Of a DNA stretch of 64,000 nucleotides, positions 44,701 to 55,500 are shown piece by piece. Within the stretch, counting starts at the first letter, position 1; each line of letters opens with the position of its first letter. The notes under the pieces are model-generated. The model saw only the letters and a list, made by a program, of their open reading frames with translations. It had not been told where the DNA came from and ran no database searches. This stretch comes from Morinoia aosen. Taxonomy: Eukaryota; Arthropoda; Malacostraca; Amphipoda; Talitridae. The DNA lies in the NCBI GenBank assembly GCA_030386875.1, contig CM059558.1, forward strand, positions 12,834,235-12,898,234, written 5' to 3'. A program made the position numbers and the translations under genes.

Positions 44701-45753
44701 CTTAACATCAGAAGGTCTCAGCTCGGGTCTTGACTTAGCTGGTATTTTAGAGTAGGTGGCCATTGAAAGGATAGACCTGGCAGCACCTGTATCTACCTCC
44801 ATCTCTAATGGCACACCATTTAGTAACAATTTCATTTTGGTTGGGGGTTTCATTTCCTCGGCTATTGAGAAAATCTCCCCATAACAGCCTAGATTAGCAA
44901 CTGGATAGTCTGCACAGGTTGCATTGTTAGTTCTATTAGGGTTAGGGTGGCGTTCCCTCCCCCTTTTCTCATGCATAGCATGCACAAAATTATTTTTGTT
45001 GCCTTTAGCAGAATTTTGATTTTTCACTTTAAAGCAACATTTCTTAAGATGGCCTTTTTGGCCACAACCATGACAAACACTGTCTTTATAGGGGTAATCT
45101 CTACGCCAGTGCAGATTACCACAGCCGCTGCATGCTGATTTGGGGCTAGCTTGAGCCTGAGTTTTGCCCTGAGGCTTAATAGCAGTTTGCTTTACTCTAT
45201 GCTGGCCCACATTTAGTATGGAATTAGGTTGCCTTAACACAACCGTCTCCCTCAGTTGAGTTTCTTTGGCAGTTGCCAGATCCACGGCTTTTTTCCATGT
45301 GAGGTCAGCTTCATTAAACAAACAATTTTGAACATCATTACTGGCCACACCCAGTATGAACCTATCTAGCAGCGTTTCTTCCAGAACTTCCTGTTTGAAA
45401 TTACAGGTGTCTGAAAGGGCCTTTAAGCTAGCCACAAAATCAGCAATGCTCTCCCCTTGTTTCTGGTTCCGCTTATGGAACCTAAGCCTTTCAAAGATCT
45501 GGTTGCGTGTCGGCTTAAAATGCCGTCTTAACGCTTCCATGATCTCCTCATAGGTAGCATCTAAAAGTCTTTTAGGTGAGAGTAGGTCCTTTGCTAACCT
45601 AACAATTTTAGGACCCACCAGAGCAATAAATGTTTTAGCTTTATTTGAATCTTCCACTTTATTAATACTCAGAAAGCAGTTTAGCCTGACTTCATATTCT
45701 GGGAATTCTTCCTCTAAAGGATTGAATTCTCCCACTGAGCCTAGCATTGGCAT
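41734..45753 (-). pseudogene. G3 gag-pol, broken
   Basis: Gag begins MPMLGSVGEFNPLEEEF, contains the HFKPTRNQIFERLRFHKRNQ segment and ends in a Cys-rich region with CHGCGQKGHLKKC. Then protease (MEVDTGAARSILSM), RT (VFCYLDDVLVSATN), RNase H (VVADSSAYGVGAVLCH, TDHKPLLGLF), integrase zinc region (H...H...C...C) and core (IDYAGPMDGKYYLVIVD...YHPSTNGLAERMVQTF), and a Pro-rich tail. Gag and pol share one frame, unlike G1. About two breaks. Fossil. Confidence 0.86.
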
Positions 45754-45962
45754 TTTTACCCAGCTTTACAGCTAATTGTCAGATATCTACCTGAAATAGT
45801 AGTAGCAACAATATCAGTTGCAAGAGTAGCCAATTCAAGAGACTGTAATAATTCACCTTGTTAAAAAAAAATCAGAAATTTACAGCATCAATACTCTAGT
45901 CACTGAATAATAATATAAATTCTGAGTTCCTTCATTAGTCTAGCCTCTCCCAATAGTTCTAC

Positions 45963-45980
45963 AAAAAATCCTCGTCGCCA
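45963..45980 (-). promoter_or_regulatory. G3 primer-binding site
   Basis: On the - strand TGGCGACGAGGA starts one base after the 5' LTR. The TGG start fits pairing with a tRNA CCA end; I do not assign the tRNA. Confidence 0.6.
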
Positions 45981-45981
45981 G

Positions 45982-46394
45982 TATTATGGAGTGGATAGCC
46001 CTACACTAGAGCACAGCATAAGTTCCACATAGACACAACATAGTTATAGTACTGAACAAAATAGACAATGCAATGACACAGCAAGTTAGGTAAATAGTTC
46101 ACTCACCTCGTGGATACCTTAACTTTATACTCAATTGGCGGTACTGTGGCTAGTGAGATTAGAGCGGAGATAGGCGGGAAATGTATAGAATAGAGTAGAA
46201 TAGAATTAGTACATTAGTTTAGAACTTAAGAAGTTAGATACCAACCACATTAGGTAATTATATACACACTCGGTCAACATGTACTTGTTGTTGAACCCGA
46301 GGCCAATAGCAGACTGACTTTCGAGGGTTGCTCTCTCGAGCGTTGCCAACTTATGGTCTCTCTAACTAGAACTTACACTACTCGCTATATTACA
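45982..46394 (-). repeat. G3 5' LTR
   Basis: 413 bp, near-identical to 41255-41667, with GCAAG outside. Confidence 0.9.
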
Positions 46395-46439
46395 GCAAGA
46401 TTTGGTGGTATCTGGCGTGCAACACAGGTGATCATGATA

Positions 46440-46672
46440 GAATAAGGCCAGCGCATGGGGGCAGCGGCTAGCTTTTGACACGAGCGCGTCCGGGGCTTTT
46501 CCCTATTGGGAAAAAAGGAGAACTCAGCCACGATTCTCCACTCTACCCAGGTGTCGGAAATGGGTACCGGTTTGACCGGGATAACCATCATTGCATTCTG
46601 ATATTAGTTATTAGATATTTGATAAACCAATGTTCGAGATGATATGTTTCAGGCTTGATTGGAACAAGTTTT
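46440..46672 (+). mobile_element. SINE-body fragment (diverged)
   Basis: Shares with the SINE at 47885-48172 the blocks TTTTCCCTATTGGG, CCCAGGTGTCGGAAATGGG and CAGGCTTGATTGGAA in the same order. The tRNA-like head is missing or unrecognisable, so this is an older or 5'-truncated copy. Confidence 0.6.
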
Positions 46673-47515
46673 GTTTTAAATCTTATCTTATATACTAATT
46701 TTCCTTGAAATGTAGTTAAAGTGATTTTAATTATGCTATTCATAGGGTATCCTCAATATTTTTGTTTTTAGTTGAGTTTTCAAGCGGACATTCAAATCCA
46801 AAATACGGATGGATGTAGTTTTCACCATGAGATAATGTCCATCACCATGACAACGTATTGAATTAGCTCAAATTTGTTTACTTTCGGCTACTATAAGCAT
46901 TTCCTGGCACATGACGGAAATTAGCTATTGAGGGATACAAAACCATACGGTACTAGGCTCCATGTTAACAAAAACGAGTTATGTGTATCACTGTCATCCC
47001 CAAACCTTCCTTTGCCTAGAGAAAGAATCGTACGTACAGAAAGCCGCCTGCCGGTTGCATAACTGTTTTAGTTAGGAAGTTTGTAACTGTGAAACACAGG
47101 TTTCAAAGTCGCCAAAGTTTGAAGCTGTTTTCTGAAGTTTTCAAAGCGTGACGTTTGGTACCGTATAATTCAAGGGGCCTCAATGGTGGGATAACTAATC
47201 ATAATGTATCTGTTTAGAAAGCTTATGACCCTTTCTTTTGAAATAGGGTAATTCATCAAATATCGAACAGAAACCACGTGTGTCTAGAAACAACCTTCAT
47301 AAATCAGTAACTTTTGCTCTGAATAACTGTTGCGGGCCTCAAGATTATTCTTGAACAGTTGCTTTCTTGTTCTGTGATGTCGCTTTAAAGACAACGTAGA
47401 TTGTTGGAATTTATTTATTGTTTTAAAAATCGAATTCTTCAATAACATAATTTCATCAATATCGAACATGAATCGAACAAGAATTTTGATTCGAACAGGA
47501 TGGTTTGTCAATTAG
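46673..47515. other. AT-rich DNA, nothing recognised
   Basis: No open frame with a recognisable motif, no tRNA and no clear repeat. Confidence 0.35.
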
Positions 47516-47760
47516 TTCTCCTCGTATGGAACATTTGTTAGACTATTAGCACGCCACGTATGGTTTGTCTATTAGTACGCCTCGTATATTTTGTCTATTA
47601 ATATGCCTCGTATGGTCTATCTATTTGTACACCTCTGATAGTTTGTCTATTAGTACACCTCGTATAGTTTGTCAATTATTATGCCTCATATGGCTTTTCT
47701 ATTTGTACACCTCTGATGGTTTGTCAATTAGTACTCCTCGTATGGAACTTTTGTTTTAGG
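47516..47760 (+). repeat. Degenerate ~29-bp minisatellite
   Basis: About eight diverged units with the core CCTCGTATGGTTTGTCTATT followed by AGTAC-like bases. The Ser/Thr-rich frame across it is an artefact of the repeat. Confidence 0.75.
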
Positions 47761-47884
47761 ACGTCCTATATTAAGAAACTTTTTAAAATCCAATATGTTG
47801 ACATGTATCTCATGTGGCCACTTGGAAAATAAACGTTTTTCTTTCATTCTTTTTTTTCTTTGGTGCACTGGATTTTCTTGGAAA

Positions 47885-48172
47885 TGCTCGCGGTGGCACA
47901 GTGGTTAAGGGATCGGACTTGTATGTTGGAGTTGCGGGTTCGTATCCCGGCGCTGGCGCTGCGATTTTCCCTGTTGGGTATAAGGGAAAGCTCAAGCACA
48001 ATACCCCACTCCACCCAGGTGTCGGAAATGGGTACCGGCTTTACGGGGGAACCGTCATGGTGTCCTATATATATAGTGTTAGGTATAAGACATTTGAAAA
48101 ACCAATGCTGAAGATCATTTGTATCAGGCTTGATTGGAAATAAAGCATCCCAAAGATGCCGATGTTTGTTTT
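47885..48172 (+). mobile_element. tRNA-derived SINE
   Basis: The head has an A box TGGCACAGTGG (47894-47904) and a B box GGTTCGTATCC (47937-47947), 32 bp between them as in a tRNA gene, with flanking CGCGG and CCGGCG. The body contains CCCAGGTGTCGGAAATGGG and the tail ends TTGATTGGAAATAAAGC followed by a TGTTTG-rich stretch. It is transcribed by Pol III and mobilised by a partner LINE; which LINE is unknown. It sits just 3' of the probable - strand exon, that is in its intron. Confidence 0.8.
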
Positions 48173-48203
48173 GTTTGTTCGTTTGAAATAACTGTCTCAT
48201 TAC

Positions 48204-48483
48204 TTATTTTCAAGATGCATTTGAATGGAGAGTTATCAAAATTTGAATATGATGTCAATGTTTCATTTGCAGTGTTTGTTGAACCATCATTGTGATCATC
48301 AACCTGTGTGACCTTTTTTGGAGTAGAGTGTAAAGCACTCGTCAATGAATTATTATTGATGCTTGCATCAATTTTCTTGGCAAGGGATTGATCATCAGTA
48401 AATGTAGCCAGACGAATCATTGATGATCTTGAGGGCCTTGGAACGCCAGCAGCTGATTGATAGCCCCTCACCAGAATTCCCAT
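48204..48483 (-). CDS. Probable first coding exon of an unrecognised host gene
   Basis: - strand, ATG at 48483, 93 codons plus one base, ending at a possible donor (AATAA|GTAATG). The peptide begins MGILVRGYQSAAGVPRPSRS, is rich in Ser, Asn, Thr and Asp, and ends SPFKCILKI. Composition and codon use look like a real, low-complexity N-terminus. No domain, signal peptide or membrane segment is seen. The next exon would lie left, past the SINE; I did not find it. It is divergent from TTI2, about 4 kb apart, with foldback elements between. Confidence 0.4.
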
Positions 48484-48489
48484 CTTCAA

Positions 48490-49514
48490 CTATTCAATGT
48501 TATTATCAAGCGTTAATACAATATTTTAATGAAATAAAACAGGCGTTCAAAAGATTGATTCAGTTATTTAAAAGAATTAAGAATCGAAAAGCCTTGTTCG
48601 AGGCATAAATTCATGATTTTTAAGGAATTTTGATTCGAACACCTTTGTTCAGTATTTAATACTGACATGAAAAAGGAACTGAATGTCGAACATGGAATAA
48701 TTATCAAGTTTTTGGCGGAGAAGAAAAAAATACAGTAACAGAACATCATATGACAACACTACTCTCTAGTTATGACGGGAGGTTGACGGTGACCCAACAA
48801 CAATTAAACCGTCGCAATTTTCCCGAGGTGCGTAAGATTTTTCGAGTGAAAAAATTCGACCAATTTGTAAGGGTCGCACAGAAAATGCGTTTGCAACCGC
48901 TGGTAGCAGTTTGCAGCTCACAGAAATGAGTTTTTATCACTAAAATAGGAGTTTTAGATGTAAGATCACTGGCACTGAGCAAGTTTGGATGCATACTAAA
49001 TTTATTACGCGCATATTTCCAAAGTTGTTCGATAATCAGTTCAGTTCGATATTTGATGAATTACCCTAGTAAATTTATTAATTTGAACCAATGTGCCTAA
49101 TGCATCAAATTAGCACACAACAATAAATTGCTGAGGTACCTCACAATTACAGTACCGAATCTAATTAAAATTTTTCTCTCAAGAGTTTGTAGAATCAAAT
49201 CATTGTGATGCAGAGTTACATGTAGTGGCTTTTGAAGCTCCTTTCTTTCAACAAATTTGTTTCATTTGTACAAGAATTACATTCATGTTTTAGTCTTCAG
49301 AGCAGGTCAGCGGCCACTGCTTAAATTGCTCAAAGAATTTTTACAATAAAACAGCCCATTGATTTGATAGTTAATGAAAATAGGAGGTCAATTAAGTATG
49401 TAAGTTGATCAAGTGTAATTTTAGGTCTAATAAATTAGCTAGGCTACATACTCCTTATATCTTCCATAAGTTATATATATTTTTGATTTTCAAATAGCTT
49501 TGAAAATTGATTTA
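48490..49514. other. AT-rich intergenic DNA, nothing recognised
   Basis: Between the probable exon at 48204-48483 and the foldback elements. No supported gene; a promoter for the - strand exon would lie here but no TATA or Inr could be picked with confidence. Confidence 0.3.
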
Positions 49515-49518
49515 TATG

Positions 49519-51723
49519 CTAGGGTAAGTTGCAAAAATTTGTCCACTTTGAATTTCCGTACACACCAAGTATATTTTACTTTAACAAGCTAATATGGAGT
49601 TGAAGTTCATCAAAAAGTGGTTCACGTGGTAACTGCTGGTTTATAATATTGTATAATTGCCACATACCGCAAATAAATATCACTGTTTGAACAAAAATGA
49701 CAGCCCAAGTAAATGACCTGCGTTTCAGTTGTTTATGAAGTTGTCACACCTTAATTGACTACCATTTTGCATCGCCGATTAAAAATTTTTCCGTTGAGGA
49801 AGTTGTTGTGTTAGGCGATGTCGTACCCGTGTGAGTGTTGACAGCTGTAGTGCTGCCATTGGTCAATATTGAATTTAATGTTGCCAACGAATTTAATAAT
49901 TTCGTAGGTATAGATAGGTAATATAGTCTATTTTAAGACGTTTTACATGAATGACAATGTGCCCGGAAATGCTTAGTTTTGGAGATATAGGATAAATAAC
50001 GCCAGGTAAGAATAGCATTAACGGCAGTTCTGATATGACTCTTCCGGCGTTTTGCGGACGCGGACCACGCCAAGTTTTTTGGCGGGAGTCATCGGCCTCG
50101 GTATGGTTGAGTTAAATTAAGATATTTTAGGCTTACTTAGGTTAGGATACTTAACTAAATTAACTTTACCAAACCTAACCTTACCTATCGTTACGTCAGA
50201 ACCGGATTTCTGCTTATTTACCTCTCCGTTTGTTTAATTTTATCAACGACGTTCCTATAACTTCAAAGTTAAATATCTCCAAAACTAAGCATTTCCGGGC
50301 ACATTGTCATTCGTGTAAAACGTCTTAAAATTGACTATATTACCTATCTATACCTACGAAATTATGAAATTCGTTGACAACATTAAATTCAATATTGACC
50401 CCGCCATTTTACAGAGTTTTATTTCTCCCTTTGTTTGTTTCTGAGGTGTACTAAATTTCGAATCTTTTAACAGCTTGTGTTATTACTTCGTCCACATGTA
50501 CGGAGTTTTGAAGAAATCATTTATATGAATTCGTTTGTTCGTACAACGTTTTTTCTTTAAGTTTCTCCTCATTGTTTATGATCCCTTATATCTTTTCAGG
50601 TATAGATTTTATAGTTTATGAATTGGACCTGCAGGCCGCAGCCAAGACGGTTCAAGAAACGGTTTGTGAAAAGTACAGAAATTTCTTGAGAATTTCTTGA
50701 GTCCTACTTCAAACTTTAGTCCACCACTCGTAACTTTTGAAAGAATGCACCTATCGACTTCAAATTACTCTCAAACGAAAGAACAAAACATTTTCTACAA
50801 AAGTGTTATAAACACATTCAAAAATTTTCCTGAGAAGTACAGAAATTCTTCGATAAAAATGTTTGATTCGCGTGCCATCGCGAGCGCGAAAGGGTCAACT
50901 AAAGTCTTTCGTTGGCGCGTGAGTCGTACAGGTTTATCGCAGAATTTCTGTATTTTTCAGAAACAATTTTGAATGTGTTTATAACACCTTTGTAGAAAAT
51001 GTTTTGTTCTTTCGTTTGAGAGTAATTTGAAGTCGATAGGTGCATTCTTTCAAAAGTTACGAGTGGTGGACTAAAGTTTGAAGTAGGACTCGAGAAATTC
51101 TCAAGAAATTTCTGTACTTTTCACAAACCGTTTCTTGAACCGTCTCGGCTGCGGCCTGCCGGTCCAATTCATAAACTATAAAATCTATACCTGAAAAGAT
51201 ATTAAGGATCATAAACAATGAGGAGAAACTTAAAGAAAAAACGTTGTACGAACAAACGAATTCATATAAATGATTTCTTCAAAACTCCGTACATGTGGAC
51301 GAAGTCATAACACAAGCTGTTAAAAGATTCGAAATTTAGCACACCTCAGAAACAAACAAAGGGAGAAATAAAACTCTGTAAAATGGCAGCACTACAGCTG
51401 TCAACACTCACACGGGTACGACATCGCCTAACACAACAACTTCGTCAACGGAAAAATTTTTAGTCGGCGATGCAAAATGGTAGTCAATTAAAGTGTGACA
51501 ACTTTATAAACATCTGAAACGCAGGTCATTCACTTGGGCTGTCATTTTTGTTCAAACAGTGATATTTATTTGCGGTGTGTGGCAATTAAACAATATTATA
51601 AACCAGCAGTTACCACGTGAACCACTTTTCGATGAACTTCAACTCCATATTAGCTTGTTAAAGTAAAATATACTTGGTGTGTACGGAAATTCGAAGTGGA
51701 CGAATTTTTGCAACTTACCCTAG
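49519..51723. mobile_element. Large foldback element (outer)
   Basis: The two ends are inverted copies starting CTAGGGTAAGTTGCAAAAAT, with TATG outside on both sides (49515-49518 and 51724-51727). The arms run about 800 bp each (right arm about 50940-51723; left arm 49519-50860 minus the inner element) around a loop near 50865-50935. The arms are very similar, so the insertion is recent. No transposase is encoded. The 91-codon frame at 50697 lies in an arm and is not a gene. Confidence 0.82.
49861..50400. mobile_element. Inner foldback element nested in the outer one
   Basis: 540 bp. Both ends read GGTCAATATTGAATTTAATG in inverted orientation. Arms are about 130 bp, at 49861-49990 and 50270-50400, with a central unique part. 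GCCATT occurs directly to the left (49855-49860) and just to the right (50403-50408), and the right arm of the outer element shows the uninterrupted site, which proves the insertion. Confidence 0.82.
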
Positions 51724-51867
51724 TATGCTTAATTTAAGTTTAACTATTACCAGAAATGTATAAATATCTTACAAAATTGAAATAAGCCTATTAATATTTT
51801 TGAAAAAAATGTCCTGTTGAACTTGGTGAAAATGGACCGCTGAAAATTATATGTTATTTGAGTAAAT

Positions 51868-52382
51868 GTGAAGGAGAGGACAATAATAAATTTGAAATTT
51901 TCGGTGCTTGATTATTGGTAATTATATCAAAATAAACAATTTTTCTTCTATGCGCTTTCCGTTGCAGATGAGTATTAAATAAGTTATAGCAGTGACGTAT
52001 TGTAACATAACTGAACTAATCTAACCTAACCTAACCCAACCTAACCCAAAGTAATCTAGCATAACCTAAAGTAAGCTAACATAACCTAAAGTAAGCTAAC
52101 GTAACCTAAAGTAACCTAATGAAACCTAAAGTAACCTAATGTAACGATCATTTGAGCGCATTACAGCCGTTGGAAAGGAGACTGCATTAAGGGTCCTCCC
52201 TTCAAAACTATTTTTCCCATGCTTGAAAGAATGAAATTGCAGTAGGTAACCTACCGCTGTAACTCGTTGAATACTCATTTGCAACGGACAGTGCATAGAA
52301 GAAAAATTGTACATTTCAATCTAATTACAAATAATCAAGCACCAAAAATTGGAAAATTTATTATTGTTCTCTCTTTCACAAA
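51868..52382. mobile_element. Third foldback element, upstream of TTI2
   Basis: Inverted arms at about 51868-52000 and 52235-52382 share AACAATAATAAATTT, GGTGCTTGATTATT and ACAATTTTTCTTCTATGC blocks with some divergence. The loop holds a CCTAA-like repeat (52017-52145). There is no clear target duplication. Right end lies about 200 bp before the TTI2 start codon. Confidence 0.65.
52017..52145. repeat. CCTAA-like degenerate repeat
   Basis: Starts with CTAACCTAACCTAACCC, matching the complement of the insect telomere unit TTAGG, and grades into a 10-bp repeat TAACCTAAAG. It lies in the loop of the foldback element at 51868-52382. Confidence 0.65.
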
Positions 52383-52576
52383 TACCATTATTTACAATCC
52401 AAGCCTCATGTTACATTTTACTGAACCTAAAAGTTAGTGAGCTTGACTTAATGAATGTTAGCAAATTATTTATCATATTTTACATGCTATTGTTGAATTT
52501 TTTTTTTTCAGTTGATAATGTTATAATTTTTTCTGCAGGTTTAATCTGACATATTTATTAGTGCATTGAAATAAGC

Positions 52577-55500
52577 ATGGAGACCAAATTTTCTCTCAGT
52601 ACATGCAATCAATTCATTCAAAGGCTTGAAGAGCCTTCAACTGGACTTGGTGATCTGGAAGAAGATTTATCAATTCAGTTGGACTTGTTATATCACAACA
52701 CTAAAGTTCCTATCCTGTCAAACAATGATGATGTTCCTTATGAAAAGAATGACTTCACTCATGTGTTACGAATATGTGAGAGAAATTTATCTACTGTTGA
52801 GCAAATGCTGAAAGGAGTACTGAAAAAGCTAGAGAATGATAAGTGTAGTATTTCATCTCCTTTAAAGGCTTCATGCACAAATTGCATAGTTCTTGCAGCA
52901 CAGTACACCAACAATGAAAGGGACTGGAGCACCCTGCCAGCTTCTCGGACTGCTTGCCGTATTCTTTCATTGTTATTGCAGCCAAGTGGAGGGGTGACTG
53001 GCTGGGAAGTTTTGGAAGGAAAATCAAGAAAGTCTTTTTCCAAAAATGATGAGACATCAGAAATTTCAAGCTCAGAAGTTAATCAACAAAACTCACTAAA
53101 TACCATGAATGAAACATCTGACTTCAGGTTTGGGTCTTGTCTCAAGTCTCTTCTGTCATATATAAGCTTGCATTTCACAAAAACACTATGGAAAAATGAT
53201 CCTGGATGTCAAGAATTCATGATGTGGTTACTTCATACCTTGTCTGTAAGTAGCACCTTGTTTTTATCCAAATTTATTTATATTCAAATGTTTTTGCTTC
53301 TCTCAATATTTCTGTAAGCATAAATTATTTTACCTCTTCAAATTTTAGCGTGTCATTTGTGTTAATAGACTTTGACAAACCTGTATGAAATTTAAATAAT
53401 TTTATGAACAAATTTTTGTGGCTAATCATGGCTTAAAGAATTACAGGAATTAGTTCAAAATTGTTTTCAGTTATTTTGCAGTACAAATTAAAAAACATTT
53501 TTACATAGATAGTTGTAATTATGTTTGAAAATTATTTACCTTAAGAATTATATGTTTGAGTATTTAAGGTTTTCTTCATGTACCTAATAAATTTGCAAGC
53601 TGAGATATTGCTTTTTCACTGTCATTTGGAAGTTCTAATGAATTAAGGCTTCATAAATGTTTTCAAAAATAGCAAGAAAATAAATAAATCATGTATTTAA
53701 GATCTAATCAATAAGTATTAAATCAATTTGTCTATATCTGAACGGGTCAGTTGATTGCTTTAATCGCAACTTTATTAGAAATTTAAAAATGGGCAAAATT
53801 CCAAAGAACTTTATCATATTTTATTGGAAAACGTTTTGTTTTATTTTATATGTTTTTATTCGGTTTTCGTGATCTCTTTTAATGATTGTCTATAACATTT
53901 GTTTTTTTCTTTTATTATTGCTGACATAATGATTTGTATTTTTGAACTGATGATGGAGCTGGACTCCAAAAGGTTTCCCAATTAAATATGATAAAGTTCT
54001 TTGGAATTTTCCTCATTTTTAAATTTCTAATCAACTTGTCTACTGCATAGGGGAAATTTTTTCTAGAAATTTTGTCATGTTAAGAAATTATTTCCTCATT
54101 TCTCCTTTTTAGCATGATGACCTCAGCTCAAATATTGGGAGCTTGCTGCCTGGTGTTCTGCTCCTCTTGGATGACTGGGAGACTCGACACAAAATCCCTG
54201 CCTTGAATGCCATCTTGCACATCATCGACAATGTTGTGAGTCGTTATATATGTATGGCATTATGTGTCTTATGATGAGGGCTCTTTGGCATTGAAATATG
54301 AGGCAAGTACTTTTTTCTCTTCAAAAGAATAATCAAATAATGCTATTTCATCAACTTTTTTAAGCCCTCAAAAGAGGAAAAATCTCCGTGTATTTATATT
54401 AATATGATGCATATGAATTACTAATACTTCATTTATTTCCTTTCAATGCATGTGCATTACTTGACTTCATGGACAAGATTTCCCTGATATCCTTGCAGTT
54501 AGAGTTAATATATCATCCATGCAATGAATTTGTGTAGCTGTATTTGATCCCCTGTGGGGATGTACAGTTTGTGCTTGTAACCTTGGTACTTGAAATCAAC
54601 AGGTCTTTCCCTCCTGCATCGTAATATAATAACCCGACTGAAGCTTCATAGATTGCTTTTCAAATTCATGATCCTGTGTAGGCCACTGTAACATGGATAA
54701 TTTAGAGAAAAGGAATACTTGTTGTATAATTGCTGCTGCTATTTAATCTTACCACAATTTGTTGTAATGATCTAATTACAATTTTTTTTATAAAAGCCAT
54801 CTCACATTGAGAGGTACTCATTATAGTTGTAATGTCAGTCTTTAGGCACTATTTATGTTATTCTTTCTCATTGAAGCTTGCAAGCCTTCCAGCTGTTTTG
54901 TATAATATTGTAAAATTGTGCAGTTTTGCCCATGTTTACTACCACTTGTGTTAGCAGGCTGGTTCAGTTGCCTATGTTTGCTACTACTTGTTGTGTTAGC
55001 AGGCTGGTTCAGTTGCCTATGTTTGCTACTACTTGTTGTGTTAGCAGGCTGGTTCAGTTGCCTATGTTTGCTACTACTTGTTGTGTTAGCAGGCTGGTTC
55101 AGTTGCCTATGTTTACTACTACTTGTGTTAGCAGGCTGGTTCAGTTGCCTATGTTTGCTACTACTTGTTGTGTTAGCAGGCTGGTTCAGTTGCCTATGTT
55201 TGCTACTACTTGTGTTGGCAGGCTGGTTCAGTTGCCTATGTTTGCTACTACTTGTTGTGTTAGCAGGCTGGTTCAGTTGCCTATGTTTGCTACTACTTGT
55301 GTTAGCAGGCTGGTTCAGTTGCCTATGTTTGCTACTACTTGTTGTGTTAGCAGGCTGGTTCAGTTGCCTATGTTTGCTACTACTTGTGTTGGCAGGCTGG
55401 TTCAGTTGCCTATGTTTGCTACTACTTGTTTTGTTAGCAGGCTGGTTCATTTACCCATGTTTACTACTACTTGTGTTAGCAGGCTGGTTCATTTACCCAT

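Larger units (their letters stand above)
41255..46394 (-). mobile_element. Gypsy-type LTR retrotransposon G3
   Basis: 5,140 bp with 413-bp LTRs and GCAAG duplicated outside (41250-41254 and 46395-46399). On the - strand: primer site, gag, protease, RT, RNase H, integrase, polypurine tract. The single gag-pol frame plan, a gag with a zinc-knuckle-like Cys cluster, and the integrase style suggest a Mag-like lineage, different from G1 and G2. The LTRs differ at about four of 413 positions by hand count, so this is young. Broken, about two breaks. Confidence 0.9.

Noticed and set aside
50697-50972. 91-codon frame
   Set aside because: Sits in an arm of a foldback element and reads through its loop; no motif.
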